Below, one piece after another: positions 45,631 to 53,240 of a stretch of DNA of 64,000 nt. This DNA comes from Geomonas anaerohicana (GTDB taxonomy: Bacteria; Desulfobacterota; Desulfuromonadia; Geobacterales; Geobacteraceae): assembly GCF_016458305.1 (NCBI RefSeq), contig NZ_JAEMHL010000006.1, positions 148,484 through 212,483 on the forward strand, written 5' to 3'. The position numbers were made by a program, and so were the translations under genes. How positions within the stretch are numbered: the stretch's first letter is position 1; every line of letters starts with the position of its first letter. The notes beneath the pieces are model-generated. The model saw nothing but the letters and a program-made list of their open reading frames with translations, had not been told where the DNA came from and ran no database searches.

Positions 45631-46206
45631 GTGAACAAGGAGAACGTACTTACCATAGTGGTAGCGCTGATCGTGGGGCTTCTGGGAGGCTACCTGATCT
45701 TCAACATCGCCGGCCAGAATAAGGCACCCGAGGTCGCCATGAGCGTGCCGCAGGGGGCCGGTTCGCCGACCGACTACCAGCGTCGCATCGTCGAGGCCGA
45801 GAAGATCGTGGCTGCTGATCCCAAGAACCTGCAGGCCTGGATCCAGCTCGGCAACGACTACTTCGACACCGATCAGGCGCAGAAGGCGGTCAATGCCTAC
45901 GGTAAGGTGCTGGAGCTCGATCCCAACAACCTGAACGTGATGACCGACCAGGGCATCATGTACAGAAAGATCGGCTGGTATGACAAGGCGATTGCAAACT
46001 TCGAGAAGGCGCAGTCGATCGACCCCAAGCATCTGCAGAGCCTGTACAACCTGGGCGTGGTCTACCTCCAGGACCTGAAGCAGCCGGAGAAGGCCAAGGA
46101 GATCTGGACCAAGTACCTGCAGTTTGACTCGACCAGCCCCACGGCACAGCAGATCAAGAACGACATGGCCGCGATGAACCAGATGCCGACCTCGTTCAAG
46201 AAGTAA
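45631..46206 (+). CDS. membrane-anchored TPR protein, 191 aa
   Basis: GTG start with AGGAGG 5 nt upstream. One N-terminal helix (VLTIVVALIVGLLGGYLIF) anchors a domain of three to four tetratricopeptide repeats (for example AWIQLGNDYFDTDQAQKAVNAY). It follows secF by 9 bp, so it is the last gene of the yajC-secD-secF group and may support export or assembly of envelope proteins. No closer assignment can be made. Confidence 0.85.
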   Translation: MNKENVLTIVVALIVGLLGGYLIFNIAGQNKAPEVAMSVPQGAGSPTDYQRRIVEAEKIVAADPKNLQAWIQLGNDYFDTDQAQKAVNAYGKVLELDPNNLNVMTDQGIMYRKIGWYDKAIANFEKAQSIDPKHLQSLYNLGVVYLQDLKQPEKAKEIWTKYLQFDSTSPTAQQIKNDMAAMNQMPTSFKK

Positions 46207-46238
46207 ACAGAAGACGAAGATAGAGATATAGATGAAGA

Positions 46239-46269
46239 AAAAACCCGCCTACACGGCGGGTTTTTTTTT
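46239..46269 (+). terminator. rho-independent terminator of the sec operon
   Basis: AAACCCGCC and GGCGGG with the first T residues pair around TACAC, followed by nine T residues. Confidence 0.92.
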
Positions 46270-46272
46270 GGT

Positions 46273-46378
46273 AGGGGACTGGCTCCGCCAGGTGCCTGTC
46301 CCCTTAGTTTGTTGAAGCTGGCCGGGCCGAAAGGAGCGTTGCGCTAAAGGGACAGGCACCTCACGGAGCCAGTCCCTT
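46273..46378. repeat. family A paired inverted element
   Basis: A plus-oriented arm (46273-46306) and an inverted arm (46347-46378) enclose about 40 bp ending GAAAGGAGCGTTGCGCT. The pair forms a MITE-like palindrome of about 106 bp directly after a terminator. No ORF or transposase is inside. Confidence 0.8.
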
Positions 46379-46473
46379 CGGCCGCCGTCGAAGGACTTGC
46401 CGTCACATTAACCGCGCAACCGGCTGTTCCTTATGTTATGATTGCACCCTGATTTTTTTCCATTGGAGGAGGG

Positions 46474-48189
46474 ATGAAACCTGTCACCCATAGAAGCTGG
46501 CGGGCCAGGGAGGCCGATGCCGAGGCGGTATGCGGCCTGACCCGAGCCGGCGTCGCTCCGCTTCTCGCGCGCCTTCTTGCCCACCGCGGCGTCTGCGCTC
46601 CCGATGACGCCGACGCCTACCTGAACCCGGTACTGTCCCGGCTGCACGATCCGATGCTCATGACGGGAATGGAGCAGGCGGTGGCGCGGCTGGTCCAGGC
46701 GCTCAAGGCCGGAGAGCGGGTCTGCGTGCACGGCGACTACGATGTCGACGGCGTCACCTCCTGCGCCGTCCTTATCAGCTTCTTCCAGAAGATCGGTCTC
46801 GACTGCTGCCACTACATTCCCAAGCGCCTCACCGAGGGGTACGGCCTTTCCGAGCAGGGAGTGACCGCGGCCACCCGTGCCGGCGCGACCGTGCTGGTCA
46901 CCGTCGACTGCGGCATCACCGCCGTCAACGAGGCGAGGCTGTGCCGCGAGGCCGGCGTCGACCTCATCGTCACCGACCACCACTCCCCCGGCGAAGAACT
47001 CCCGGATGCCTGCGCCGTGATCAACCCGCTGCAGCCCGGCTGCCCGTTCCCGTTCAAGTCCCTGGCCGGCGTCGGCGTCGCCTTCCACCTGGTGGTGGCG
47101 CTGCGCGCCCGTCTGCGCGCAGACGGCTGCTTCAAGCCCGGCGCCGAACCCGATCTTAAGGAGTACCTCGACCTGGTCGCCCTGGGCACCATCGCCGACG
47201 TGGTGCCGCTCCTTGGGATCAACCGGGTGCTGGTCACCTACGGCCTCAAGCAGCTCTGCGCCGGCACCCGGGTTGGCGTCGAGGCCCTCAAGGAAGTGGC
47301 CGGGATCACGGGGGAGGTCGGCTGCGGAGCGGTCGGCTTCAGGCTCGCTCCGCGCATCAACGCGGCGGGGAGGCTCGAGGACGCGGCGCTGGGTCTCGAA
47401 CTGCTGCTCTGCCGCGACCCCCAGCGCGCCCGCGACATCGCCCGCGAACTGGACGAGGCCAATGCCGAGCGCCAGGCCCTGGAGCGGGCCACGTTCGAGG
47501 AGGCGCGCGCCATGCTGGAGCAGGGTGCCTGCAGCGGTCGCAAGAGCATCGTGCTCGGCTCTGAGGAGTGGCATCCGGGCGTGATCGGCATTGTCGCCTC
47601 GCGCATCGTGGAGCTTTTCCACCGGCCGGTGATCCTGTTCGCCTTCGACGGCGCAACGGGGAGGGGGTCGGGACGCAGCATCTCCCGCTTTCACCTGTTG
47701 GACGCCATCAAGGAGTGCGCCGACCACCTGCTGCGCTTCGGCGGCCACAGCCACGCTGCCGGCCTCTCCATCGCGCAGGAGGAACTGGAGCGCTTTGCCT
47801 TGCGTTTCGACGAGGCGGCCCAGGAACTCGACGCCGACGCACTTACCCCCACGCTCCCTTTCGACCTGGAACTGGACGGCGATGAGATCACCGCTGACCT
47901 GGTGCGGCAGCTGGAGCAGATGAAGCCCTTCGGCATGGGGAACCCCGAGCCGCTCTTCGTGCTCAAGGGGGCCCAGGTGCTGGATAGCCGCGTGCTCAAG
48001 GGGGGGCACCTGAAACTGAAAGTAGGGCAGGGGGGGAGGAGCTTCGATGCCATCGGCTTCGGCCTTGCCGAGGCGGGCGTGCCGCAGGGCAATGTGGACG
48101 TCCTCTTTTCCCCGGGGATCAACGTCTGGAACGGCAGGAGTTCGCTGCAGCTTACCGTGAAGGACCTGCGGCCGGAGGGAACGTGCTGA
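46474..48189 (+). CDS. recJ: single-stranded-DNA-specific exonuclease RecJ
   Basis: A 571-aa DHH-family 5'-3' exonuclease. Motifs: HGDYDVDGVTSCAVL, VDCGITA, TDHHSPGEELPDACAVINP, ALGTIADVVPL, and the C-terminal DHHA1 GGHSHAAGLSI, then an OB-type domain ending with LQLTVKDLRPEG. GGAGGAGG lies just before the ATG. The gene overlaps the CDF transporter start by 7 bp. Confidence 0.96.
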   Translation: MKPVTHRSWRAREADAEAVCGLTRAGVAPLLARLLAHRGVCAPDDADAYLNPVLSRLHDPMLMTGMEQAVARLVQALKAGERVCVHGDYDVDGVTSCAVLISFFQKIGLDCCHYIPKRLTEGYGLSEQGVTAATRAGATVLVTVDCGITAVNEARLCREAGVDLIVTDHHSPGEELPDACAVINPLQPGCPFPFKSLAGVGVAFHLVVALRARLRADGCFKPGAEPDLKEYLDLVALGTIADVVPLLGINRVLVTYGLKQLCAGTRVGVEALKEVAGITGEVGCGAVGFRLAPRINAAGRLEDAALGLELLLCRDPQRARDIARELDEANAERQALERATFEEARAMLEQGACSGRKSIVLGSEEWHPGVIGIVASRIVELFHRPVILFAFDGATGRGSGRSISRFHLLDAIKECADHLLRFGGHSHAAGLSIAQEELERFALRFDEAAQELDADALTPTLPFDLELDGDEITADLVRQLEQMKPFGMGNPEPLFVLKGAQVLDSRVLKGGHLKLKVGQGGRSFDAIGFGLAEAGVPQGNVDVLFSPGINVWNGRSSLQLTVKDLRPEGTC

Positions 48190-49082
48190 GGAGCGATCGC
48201 TTCAATAAGGCCGATCGCGTCATCCGCATCGGCTTTTGGGCCAACGCCGTTTTGATGGTGTTGAAGCTCGCCGCCGGCCATTACGGCCATTCCGACGCCG
48301 TCTTTGCCGACGGCGTCGAAAGCGCCTGCGACTTCATCGCCATCGGCATGACCCTGATCGCCCTCAAGGTCGGCCGCAAACCGTACGACTCGGACCACCC
48401 GTACGGCCACGGGAAGGTGGAAAGCCTCTCCGCCATCTTCGTCTCCCTGGTCATCGCCGCCACCGGCGCCTGGATTCTCTACGGCGCCGCCACTACCATG
48501 CTGGAAGGGCATTACGCCACCCCGGCGCTGGTGGCCGTTTTGGCAGCGGCAGGCACCATCGTGGCCAAAGAGGCGCTGTACCGGTACTCCATGAAGGTAG
48601 GGGGGAGCCTGGGAAGCCCGGCGCTACTCGCCATCGCCAAGGACCACAGAAAAGACGCCATCACCTCGGTCGCCACGCTGGTCGGCGTCGGGGGGGCCTA
48701 CTTTGGCGTCAGCATCATGGACCCGATCGCCGCCGGTCTCACTTCGTTCTTCATCTTTCACATCGGTTACCACACTTTCCGCACCTCGGCGCACGAACTC
48801 ATGGACGGCCAGCCCGAGCAGTCCCTTTTGGACGCGATCTCGCGCATCGCCCGCAGCGTTGAGGGGGTGGACCAGGTGCACGAGATCAGGGCGCGCCACT
48901 CCGGGCAATATCTCATTGTGGACCTGAAGCTCGACATGCCACCGGAGATGACAGTGAAACGGTCCCACGACATAGCCACCGAGGTCAAACGCCGCATCTT
49001 CGACCATTTCAGCAACGTGGGCGATGTCATGATACACATAAACCCCTCCGATGAACCGCACGAAGACCTGATCCGCCTTTAG
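48183..49082 (+). CDS. cation diffusion facilitator (CDF) metal exporter
   Basis: A 299-aa CDF protein with six predicted helices. ADGVESACD in helix 2 and KDHRKDAITS in helix 5 provide the transport-site acidic and histidine residues; the usual HS in helix 2 is replaced by AD. DHPYGHGKVES is the conserved loop. A cytoplasmic C-terminal ferredoxin-like domain (VDQVHEIRARHSGQYLIVDL) completes it. Substrate could be Zn, Fe, Mn or Co; the MMT1-like HxxxD pattern leans to Fe/Zn but is not decisive. GTG start with GGAGG upstream. Confidence 0.92.
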   Translation: MLRSDRFNKADRVIRIGFWANAVLMVLKLAAGHYGHSDAVFADGVESACDFIAIGMTLIALKVGRKPYDSDHPYGHGKVESLSAIFVSLVIAATGAWILYGAATTMLEGHYATPALVAVLAAAGTIVAKEALYRYSMKVGGSLGSPALLAIAKDHRKDAITSVATLVGVGGAYFGVSIMDPIAAGLTSFFIFHIGYHTFRTSAHELMDGQPEQSLLDAISRIARSVEGVDQVHEIRARHSGQYLIVDLKLDMPPEMTVKRSHDIATEVKRRIFDHFSNVGDVMIHINPSDEPHEDLIRL

Positions 49083-49129
49083 CACATCCCTTTGATCCTT
49101 CCTCTCGCCGCGCCAACTCTTCCATCACC

Positions 49130-49145
49130 CGTGATTTTAATCACA
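49130..49145 (+). promoter_or_regulatory. CRP/FNR-type dyad upstream of the 12-haem cytochrome gene
   Basis: CGTGA-TTTTAA-TCACA is the TGTGA-N6-TCACA architecture with one changed base at the left end. It lies 7 bp upstream of the -35 hexamer. Confidence 0.6.
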
Positions 49146-49152
49146 TCTTTTC

Positions 49153-49182
49153 TTGACAGACAGTCGCCATAGGTAGTATTAA
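49153..49182 (+). promoter_or_regulatory. sigma-70 promoter of the 12-haem cytochrome gene
   Basis: Perfect TTGACA (49153-49158), an 18-bp spacer and TATTAA (49177-49182), 44 bp before the start codon. Confidence 0.7.
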
Positions 49183-49226
49183 GACCAGTCGACTGTAGTG
49201 AATACACTGTTATTTGGGGAGGAATG

Positions 49227-50063
49227 ATGAAAAAGAGTACCCTGTCGCTCTTCGTTGCGACCTTGATTCTCGTCGCTTCCACGGCCTTTGCCGCCAAGAT
49301 GGCGACCGTGGACATCCCGGAAAAGCCGGAGATGTACGCGACTGCACCGGCTGCGCTCACCCCGCAGCAATGTGCCCAGTGCCACACCGGCGCGTTCAAC
49401 GGGCTCAAGACCGCCGGCGGCAAGCACCGTTTCGACTGCCAGGCCTGCCACACCGTAATCCACGCCTACAACCCGAAGAAGGCCAACTACGACGAAGTGA
49501 TGCCGAAGTGTGCCTCCTGCCACACCGATATCCACGGGCCGGCCAACAAGGATTGCGCGAGCTGCCACAACAACCCGCACACCCCGCGTAAGGTTGCCAT
49601 GACCCAGCGTCTGGCCACCACCTGCGCTACCTGCCATGCCGACGAGAAGGCCGAACTGGTCAAGTTCCCGAGCAAGCACACCAACGTCTCCTGTGACCGT
49701 TGCCATACCTCGCACGGCTTCAAGCCGTCCTGCTTCATGTGCCACAAGCCGCACTTCAAGGATCAGCCGATCGAAGCCTGCGCCAAGTGCCACTCGGTCC
49801 ACAAGCCGAAGCAGGTAACCTACCAGGGCACCGACTGGAACCAGACCTGCGCTTCCTGCCACAGCAAGGTTGCCGCGAAGCTGTTCAACTCCAAGGCACG
49901 TCACTCCAAGGTCGCCTGCGCTTCCTGCCACAAGGCGAAGCACGGCTACATCCCGCAGTGCACCGAGTGCCACAAGGCTCCGCATCCGGCGTCGATCCTG
50001 ACCCGCTTCCCGAACTGCCTGGGCTGCCACCTCGACGTCCACGACCTGCCCAGCATGAAGTAA
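49227..50063 (+). CDS. periplasmic dodecahaem c-type cytochrome
   Basis: A 278-aa secreted protein with signal peptide (STLSLFVATLILVASTAFA) and twelve CxxCH haem-binding motifs in about 255 residues: CAQCH, CQACH, CASCH, CASCH, CATCH, CDRCH, CFMCH, CAKCH, CASCH, CASCH, CTECH and CLGCH. That is one haem per 21 residues, and extra histidines can serve as distal ligands. It would carry electrons in the periplasm of a metal-respiring bacterium. The ATG at 49227 has GGGGAGG 4 nt upstream; an ATG at 49224 is only 1 nt from that site. It is a single gene between promoter and terminator. I do not assign it to a named Geobacter cytochrome. Confidence 0.93.
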   Translation: MKKSTLSLFVATLILVASTAFAAKMATVDIPEKPEMYATAPAALTPQQCAQCHTGAFNGLKTAGGKHRFDCQACHTVIHAYNPKKANYDEVMPKCASCHTDIHGPANKDCASCHNNPHTPRKVAMTQRLATTCATCHADEKAELVKFPSKHTNVSCDRCHTSHGFKPSCFMCHKPHFKDQPIEACAKCHSVHKPKQVTYQGTDWNQTCASCHSKVAAKLFNSKARHSKVACASCHKAKHGYIPQCTECHKAPHPASILTRFPNCLGCHLDVHDLPSMK

Positions 50064-50093
50064 GCGCACCACCTGCTGTAACCATCTGCACCG

Positions 50094-50128
50094 AAAAGGC
50101 CCCGGGGATCATCCCTGGGGCCTTTTTT
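50094..50128 (+). terminator. rho-independent terminator of the cytochrome gene
   Basis: AAAAGGCCCCGGGGAT and ATCCCTGGGGCC pair, with one mismatch, and end in six T residues. Confidence 0.92.
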
Positions 50129-50169
50129 CGTTGGAGGGGACTGGCTCCGCCAGGTGCCTGTCCCCTTGC

Positions 50170-50277
50170 TTCCCTGGTTCCCAAGCTCCAGCTTGGGAAC
50201 CCCATATGGCGCAAAGCTCCAGCTTTGCATCCGAGGGAAGTTGGAGCTTCGGAGAGGCTTTGCGTTCCCAAGGTGGA
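50170..50277 (+). repeat. family B palindromic element
   Basis: TTCCCAAGCTCCAGCTTGGG is followed by CCATATGG, a GCAAAGCTCCAGCTTTGC hairpin and AAGTTGGAGCTTCGGAG. An inverted relative lies at 60481-60631. Confidence 0.75.
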
Positions 50278-50397
50278 CCTTGGGAACGAGATCAAGGCGG
50301 ACCTTGGGAACGAGATCAAGGCGGACCTTGGGAACGAGATCAAGGCGGACCTTGGGAACGAGATCAAGGCGGATCTTGGGAACGAGATCAAAGGTGG
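50278..50397 (+). repeat. 24-bp tandem repeat, five copies
   Basis: Units begin at 50278, 50302, 50326, 50350 and 50374 with core CTTGGGAACGAGATCAAGG. They are almost identical; the fifth starts TCTT and ends AAAGGTGG. The unit is derived from the end of the family B element. There is no spacer, so it is not a CRISPR. Confidence 0.9.
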
Positions 50398-50577
50398 CTG
50401 AGCTGAAAGGAGCGTTCCGCTAGAGGGACAGGCACCTGACGGAGCCAGTCCCTTCTGCCGCGTCCTCCTCTCTGCTGGTTCAACAAAGATCTCTTGCATC
50501 CTTTCCCACAGACAAAGTAAACTGCCTGAGGTCGTCGCGGAATTATCACGGTGGATCGCGGGTTTGGCTTGCAAAAT

Positions 50578-50620
50578 GGTGACCTCGGTCACAAAAGTTA
50601 CCCGGCCTCTCCTGTATCCT
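50578..50620 (+). promoter_or_regulatory. CRP/FNR-type dyad and -10 box upstream of the serine hydrolase gene
   Basis: GGTGA-CCTCGG-TCACA (50578-50593) is a perfect GTGACC/GGTCAC dyad. A TATCCT -10 box lies at 50615-50620. A start at about 50627 would place the dyad centre at -41.5, the class II activator position. No good -35 is present, which fits activation. Confidence 0.5.
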
Positions 50621-50739
50621 AGCTCCTGTCGTGATTACCGACGGCAACGTCAGCCCCTTCCACACCGGCTGCTCACCAAGAACATCAACCGCAGTCCTAA
50701 CTGAAAATCTGTGGCAGCACAGATCTTAAAAGGAAGCTC

Positions 50740-52134
50740 GTGCGCGTTATTCTCCTGATACTCCTGTTGATCCCGCTTGTGTCCCTGTCCCCCGTCAAAG
50801 CCCAGGCCATGGTTGATCCCGCCCCCTCGGCGACCCTATCCACCGCCAACCTGGACCTCCTCCTGGAGCGGGCCATGTCAGAGAACCTCATTGCCGGCGG
50901 CGTAGTTGTTGTCGGCAACCACGAGGGGATCATCGCCACCGCCGCCCGCGGCCAGGTCAGCGGCAGCGCCGGGGCACCGGCCATCACGGATCGTACCCAG
51001 TTCGACGTCGCCTCGCTCACCAAGGTCATCGCCACCACACCGGCGATCATCAAGCTCCTCGACGAAGGGCGCATCTCCCTTACCGACACGCTCTCGCGCT
51101 TTTATCCGGAGCTTGCCGGCACCGACAAGGGGAACATCACCATCCTGCACCTGATGACCCATACCTCCGGGCTCTCCGATGTCATGGTGGGGCAGGGGGG
51201 CACGATAGAGGGGCTGGTGCACAAGGTCGCCACCCAACGGTTCCGCGGTGCCGGCACGGGCTTCGAGTACGCCGACATCAACTTCATCCTGCTCGGGGAA
51301 CTGGTGCACCGGGTTACCGGGGAGCGGCTGGACAAGTTCTGCCGCGAACAGATCTACGAGCCGCTGGGGACCCGCGAGACCTCCTTCCTCCCGTCCCGGG
51401 ACGGCAACGAAATCGCCCCAACCTCCGGCACCCAGGGTGGCGTGGTACAGGACGAGAACGCCCGGAGGCTGGGAGGAGTTGCAGGCCATGCCGGGCTCTT
51501 CAGCTCCGCTTACGACCTGGCCCGCTACGCCCGGCTCATCCTCGGGCGTGGCACGCTCGACGGCACCCGCATCCTCTCCGAGCAGGCGGTAACCCAGATG
51601 ACCACCCCTTACGCCTGTAACAACGGCAGGATCAAGCGTGCCCTGGGCTGGGACGTGGCATCCCCGTTCTCCGCGCCCAAGGGGAGCTACTTCTCGGAGG
51701 CCTCCTTCGGTCATACCGGCTACAGCGGTTCCTCGATCTGGATCGATCCCCAGCAGGACATGTTCGTCATCATGCTGACCAGGCGGCTCGACTACCACAA
51801 CGTACACAACTTCAACCAGTTGCGCAGGAATGTCTCCTCCTACGCTGCAGCCGACCTCAAGGGTATCGCCGGCGAGTTGGCCCCCGTAGCCGAGGAGCAG
51901 AAGGTCAAGGCACAGGTCGTTACCGTTGCCGCCATCAGCGAACCCACCGCTCGGTTCGCCTCCCTGAAGCTGCGTCATGACCGTCACGCCGCCAAGTGCT
52001 CCGTCAAGCCCGGCCGCCGCACGCTGCAGGCCCGCGCCGCGCATCGCGGTGCCAAGATTACCAAGGTCGCACGAAACGATGCCGGTAAGATTCGTTCCGC
52101 ATCGAAAAAGCATCGCTCCCTGTCCAGAAGCTGA
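50740..52134 (+). CDS. secreted serine hydrolase, class C beta-lactamase fold
   Basis: A 464-aa protein with signal peptide (ILLILLLIPLVSLSPVKAQA). The active-site S92-x-x-K95 is in VASLTKVI, a YAD tyrosine triad near residue 175 replaces YxN, and HTG appears in FGHTGYSGSS. These proteins include esterases, D-aminopeptidases and peptidoglycan-related hydrolases, so the name beta-lactamase would over-claim. A 70-residue, Arg/Lys/Ala-rich tail follows the enzyme domain and is unusual; it may bind wall polymers or nucleic acid. GTG start with AAGGAAG upstream. A CRP/FNR-type site lies 150 bp before it. Confidence 0.87.
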   Translation: MRVILLILLLIPLVSLSPVKAQAMVDPAPSATLSTANLDLLLERAMSENLIAGGVVVVGNHEGIIATAARGQVSGSAGAPAITDRTQFDVASLTKVIATTPAIIKLLDEGRISLTDTLSRFYPELAGTDKGNITILHLMTHTSGLSDVMVGQGGTIEGLVHKVATQRFRGAGTGFEYADINFILLGELVHRVTGERLDKFCREQIYEPLGTRETSFLPSRDGNEIAPTSGTQGGVVQDENARRLGGVAGHAGLFSSAYDLARYARLILGRGTLDGTRILSEQAVTQMTTPYACNNGRIKRALGWDVASPFSAPKGSYFSEASFGHTGYSGSSIWIDPQQDMFVIMLTRRLDYHNVHNFNQLRRNVSSYAAADLKGIAGELAPVAEEQKVKAQVVTVAAISEPTARFASLKLRHDRHAAKCSVKPGRRTLQARAAHRGAKITKVARNDAGKIRSASKKHRSLSRS

Positions 52135-52255
52135 CCAAGTTGCCCGACTCACTATCAGTCCTCTGTGGCTTGGCTTAAAGATGTTGCTTGCTCTCAGCAT
52201 ATGTGATAGCATCCGGCAACATTAGCTCATCCAAATCTTTATCGGGGGCGCAGTG

Positions 52256-52426
52256 ATGCTTGATATGGATCTCGGACTGGACCTTGGTATTCTCTGCTGT
52301 TGCTGTGATTGCCGCACCTTTCGTCTGCCGGACACGACCGGACTCACTGACAGCCAGGTAGCCAGCATTGAGAAATTGTGCAAGCTCTGCATCGAGAGCA
52401 ACAAGCAGTATGTCGTCAACAGCTAA
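52256..52426 (+). CDS. small Cys-rich protein, 56 aa
   Basis: An ATG at 52256 opens 57 codons ending inside the start region of the next gene (17-bp overlap). The product has ILCCCCDCRTFRLPD and EKLCKLCIES: five cysteines in six residues, then a CxxC. This could bind a metal. A weak GGGGGC lies 9 nt upstream. Composition looks protein-like, but there is no family match I recognise, so the gene is tentative. Confidence 0.45.
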   Translation: MLDMDLGLDLGILCCCCDCRTFRLPDTTGLTDSQVASIEKLCKLCIESNKQYVVNS

Positions 52427-53240
52427 AACCTCCACCCAGGGCAGGGGGCCACTCATCGGCCTCCTGCTTCTCTTCTGCCTGTTTCTAGTTACCTCTGTCT
52501 CCTGCGCCGATACCCTGTTCCAGCGCTCCACCATGCAACTGGAAGAGAAAGCCCGCCGCACCCAGGTCGACGACTACTGCTTCGTGGTGATGGGGGACAG
52601 CCGCTCCAACGACGCCATATTCAAACTGGCACTGCGCACCGCAGCCGGGTTCGATCCGCTCTTCATCCTGCACGGCGGGGACTATTCCACCGAGGGGGGT
52701 GAGGAGGAAACCGCCAACTTCCTGACCATGGTTGAGAAAAACGCCAGCGGCATCCCGGTGTTCGTGGTGCCGGGCAACCACGAGAACCCCAAGGTCTTCG
52801 ACAAAGCCATCGGTCCGCCGCGCTTTGCTGTTTCCGTACCCCGCCTCGGGCTGAAGGTGGTAGCCTTGGACAACTCGCAGGGCAGACTGGAGTCCACGGA
52901 TCTGGACTACCTCAAGCGCCAGCTCCCCTCCGCCCCCGGCGCCACCTTCGTTGCCATGCATGTCCCCCCTCAAACCAAGCGCTGGCGCGGCCATACCTTC
53001 ACCAAGGGAGCGGCTGAACTGGAGCAGATGGTAGCCGCGGCGCCCACTGTGCGCGGCCTCTTCTTCGCCCATTCCCATCTCTTCGACGCGAGCGTCTTCG
53101 GCGGCGTGCCCGCCTTCATTTCCGGCGGCGCCGGTGCACCACTGGTCTGGATGAGCCGTTACGGCGAAAGGGTCAACCACATCCTCGTGGTCAGGGTCAG
53201 CAAGGGACAGGTGAGCTACCAGATGGTGCAACTCAAGTGA
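52410..53240 (+). CDS. secreted calcineurin-like metallophosphoesterase
   Basis: A 276-aa protein from the ATG at 52410 (an earlier in-frame start at 52368 is less likely). Signal peptide GLLLLFCLFLVTSVSC. The dimetal motifs are in order: GDSRSND, HGGDYSTEG, VPGNHEN, AMHVPP and FAHSHLFDA. The substrate, a phosphomonoester or phosphodiester, is unknown. Its stop overlaps the GTG of the glycosidase gene (GTGA), so the two are translated together. Confidence 0.88.
   Translation: MSSTAKTSTQGRGPLIGLLLLFCLFLVTSVSCADTLFQRSTMQLEEKARRTQVDDYCFVVMGDSRSNDAIFKLALRTAAGFDPLFILHGGDYSTEGGEEETANFLTMVEKNASGIPVFVVPGNHENPKVFDKAIGPPRFAVSVPRLGLKVVALDNSQGRLESTDLDYLKRQLPSAPGATFVAMHVPPQTKRWRGHTFTKGAAELEQMVAAAPTVRGLFFAHSHLFDASVFGGVPAFISGGAGAPLVWMSRYGERVNHILVVRVSKGQVSYQMVQLK

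Larger units (their letters stand above)
50135..50454. repeat. family A paired element carrying an inserted family B element
   Basis: A family A left arm (50135-50167) and inverted right arm (50422-50454) are about 255 bp apart instead of 40 bp as at 46273-46378. The right-hand inner sequence CTGAAAGGAGCGTTCCGCT matches the inner sequence of the shorter copy. The extra DNA between is a family B palindrome (50170-50277) and a 24-bp tandem array. This looks like a nested insertion. Confidence 0.75.

Noticed and set aside
50278..50397. Regular repeats considered as a CRISPR array
   Set aside because: Units are contiguous with no spacers and there are no cas genes in the window.
50131..50423. 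ORFs encoding repeated 8-residue peptides (LGTRSRRT-like)
   Set aside because: They are translations of the 24-bp non-coding tandem array; no ribosome site.
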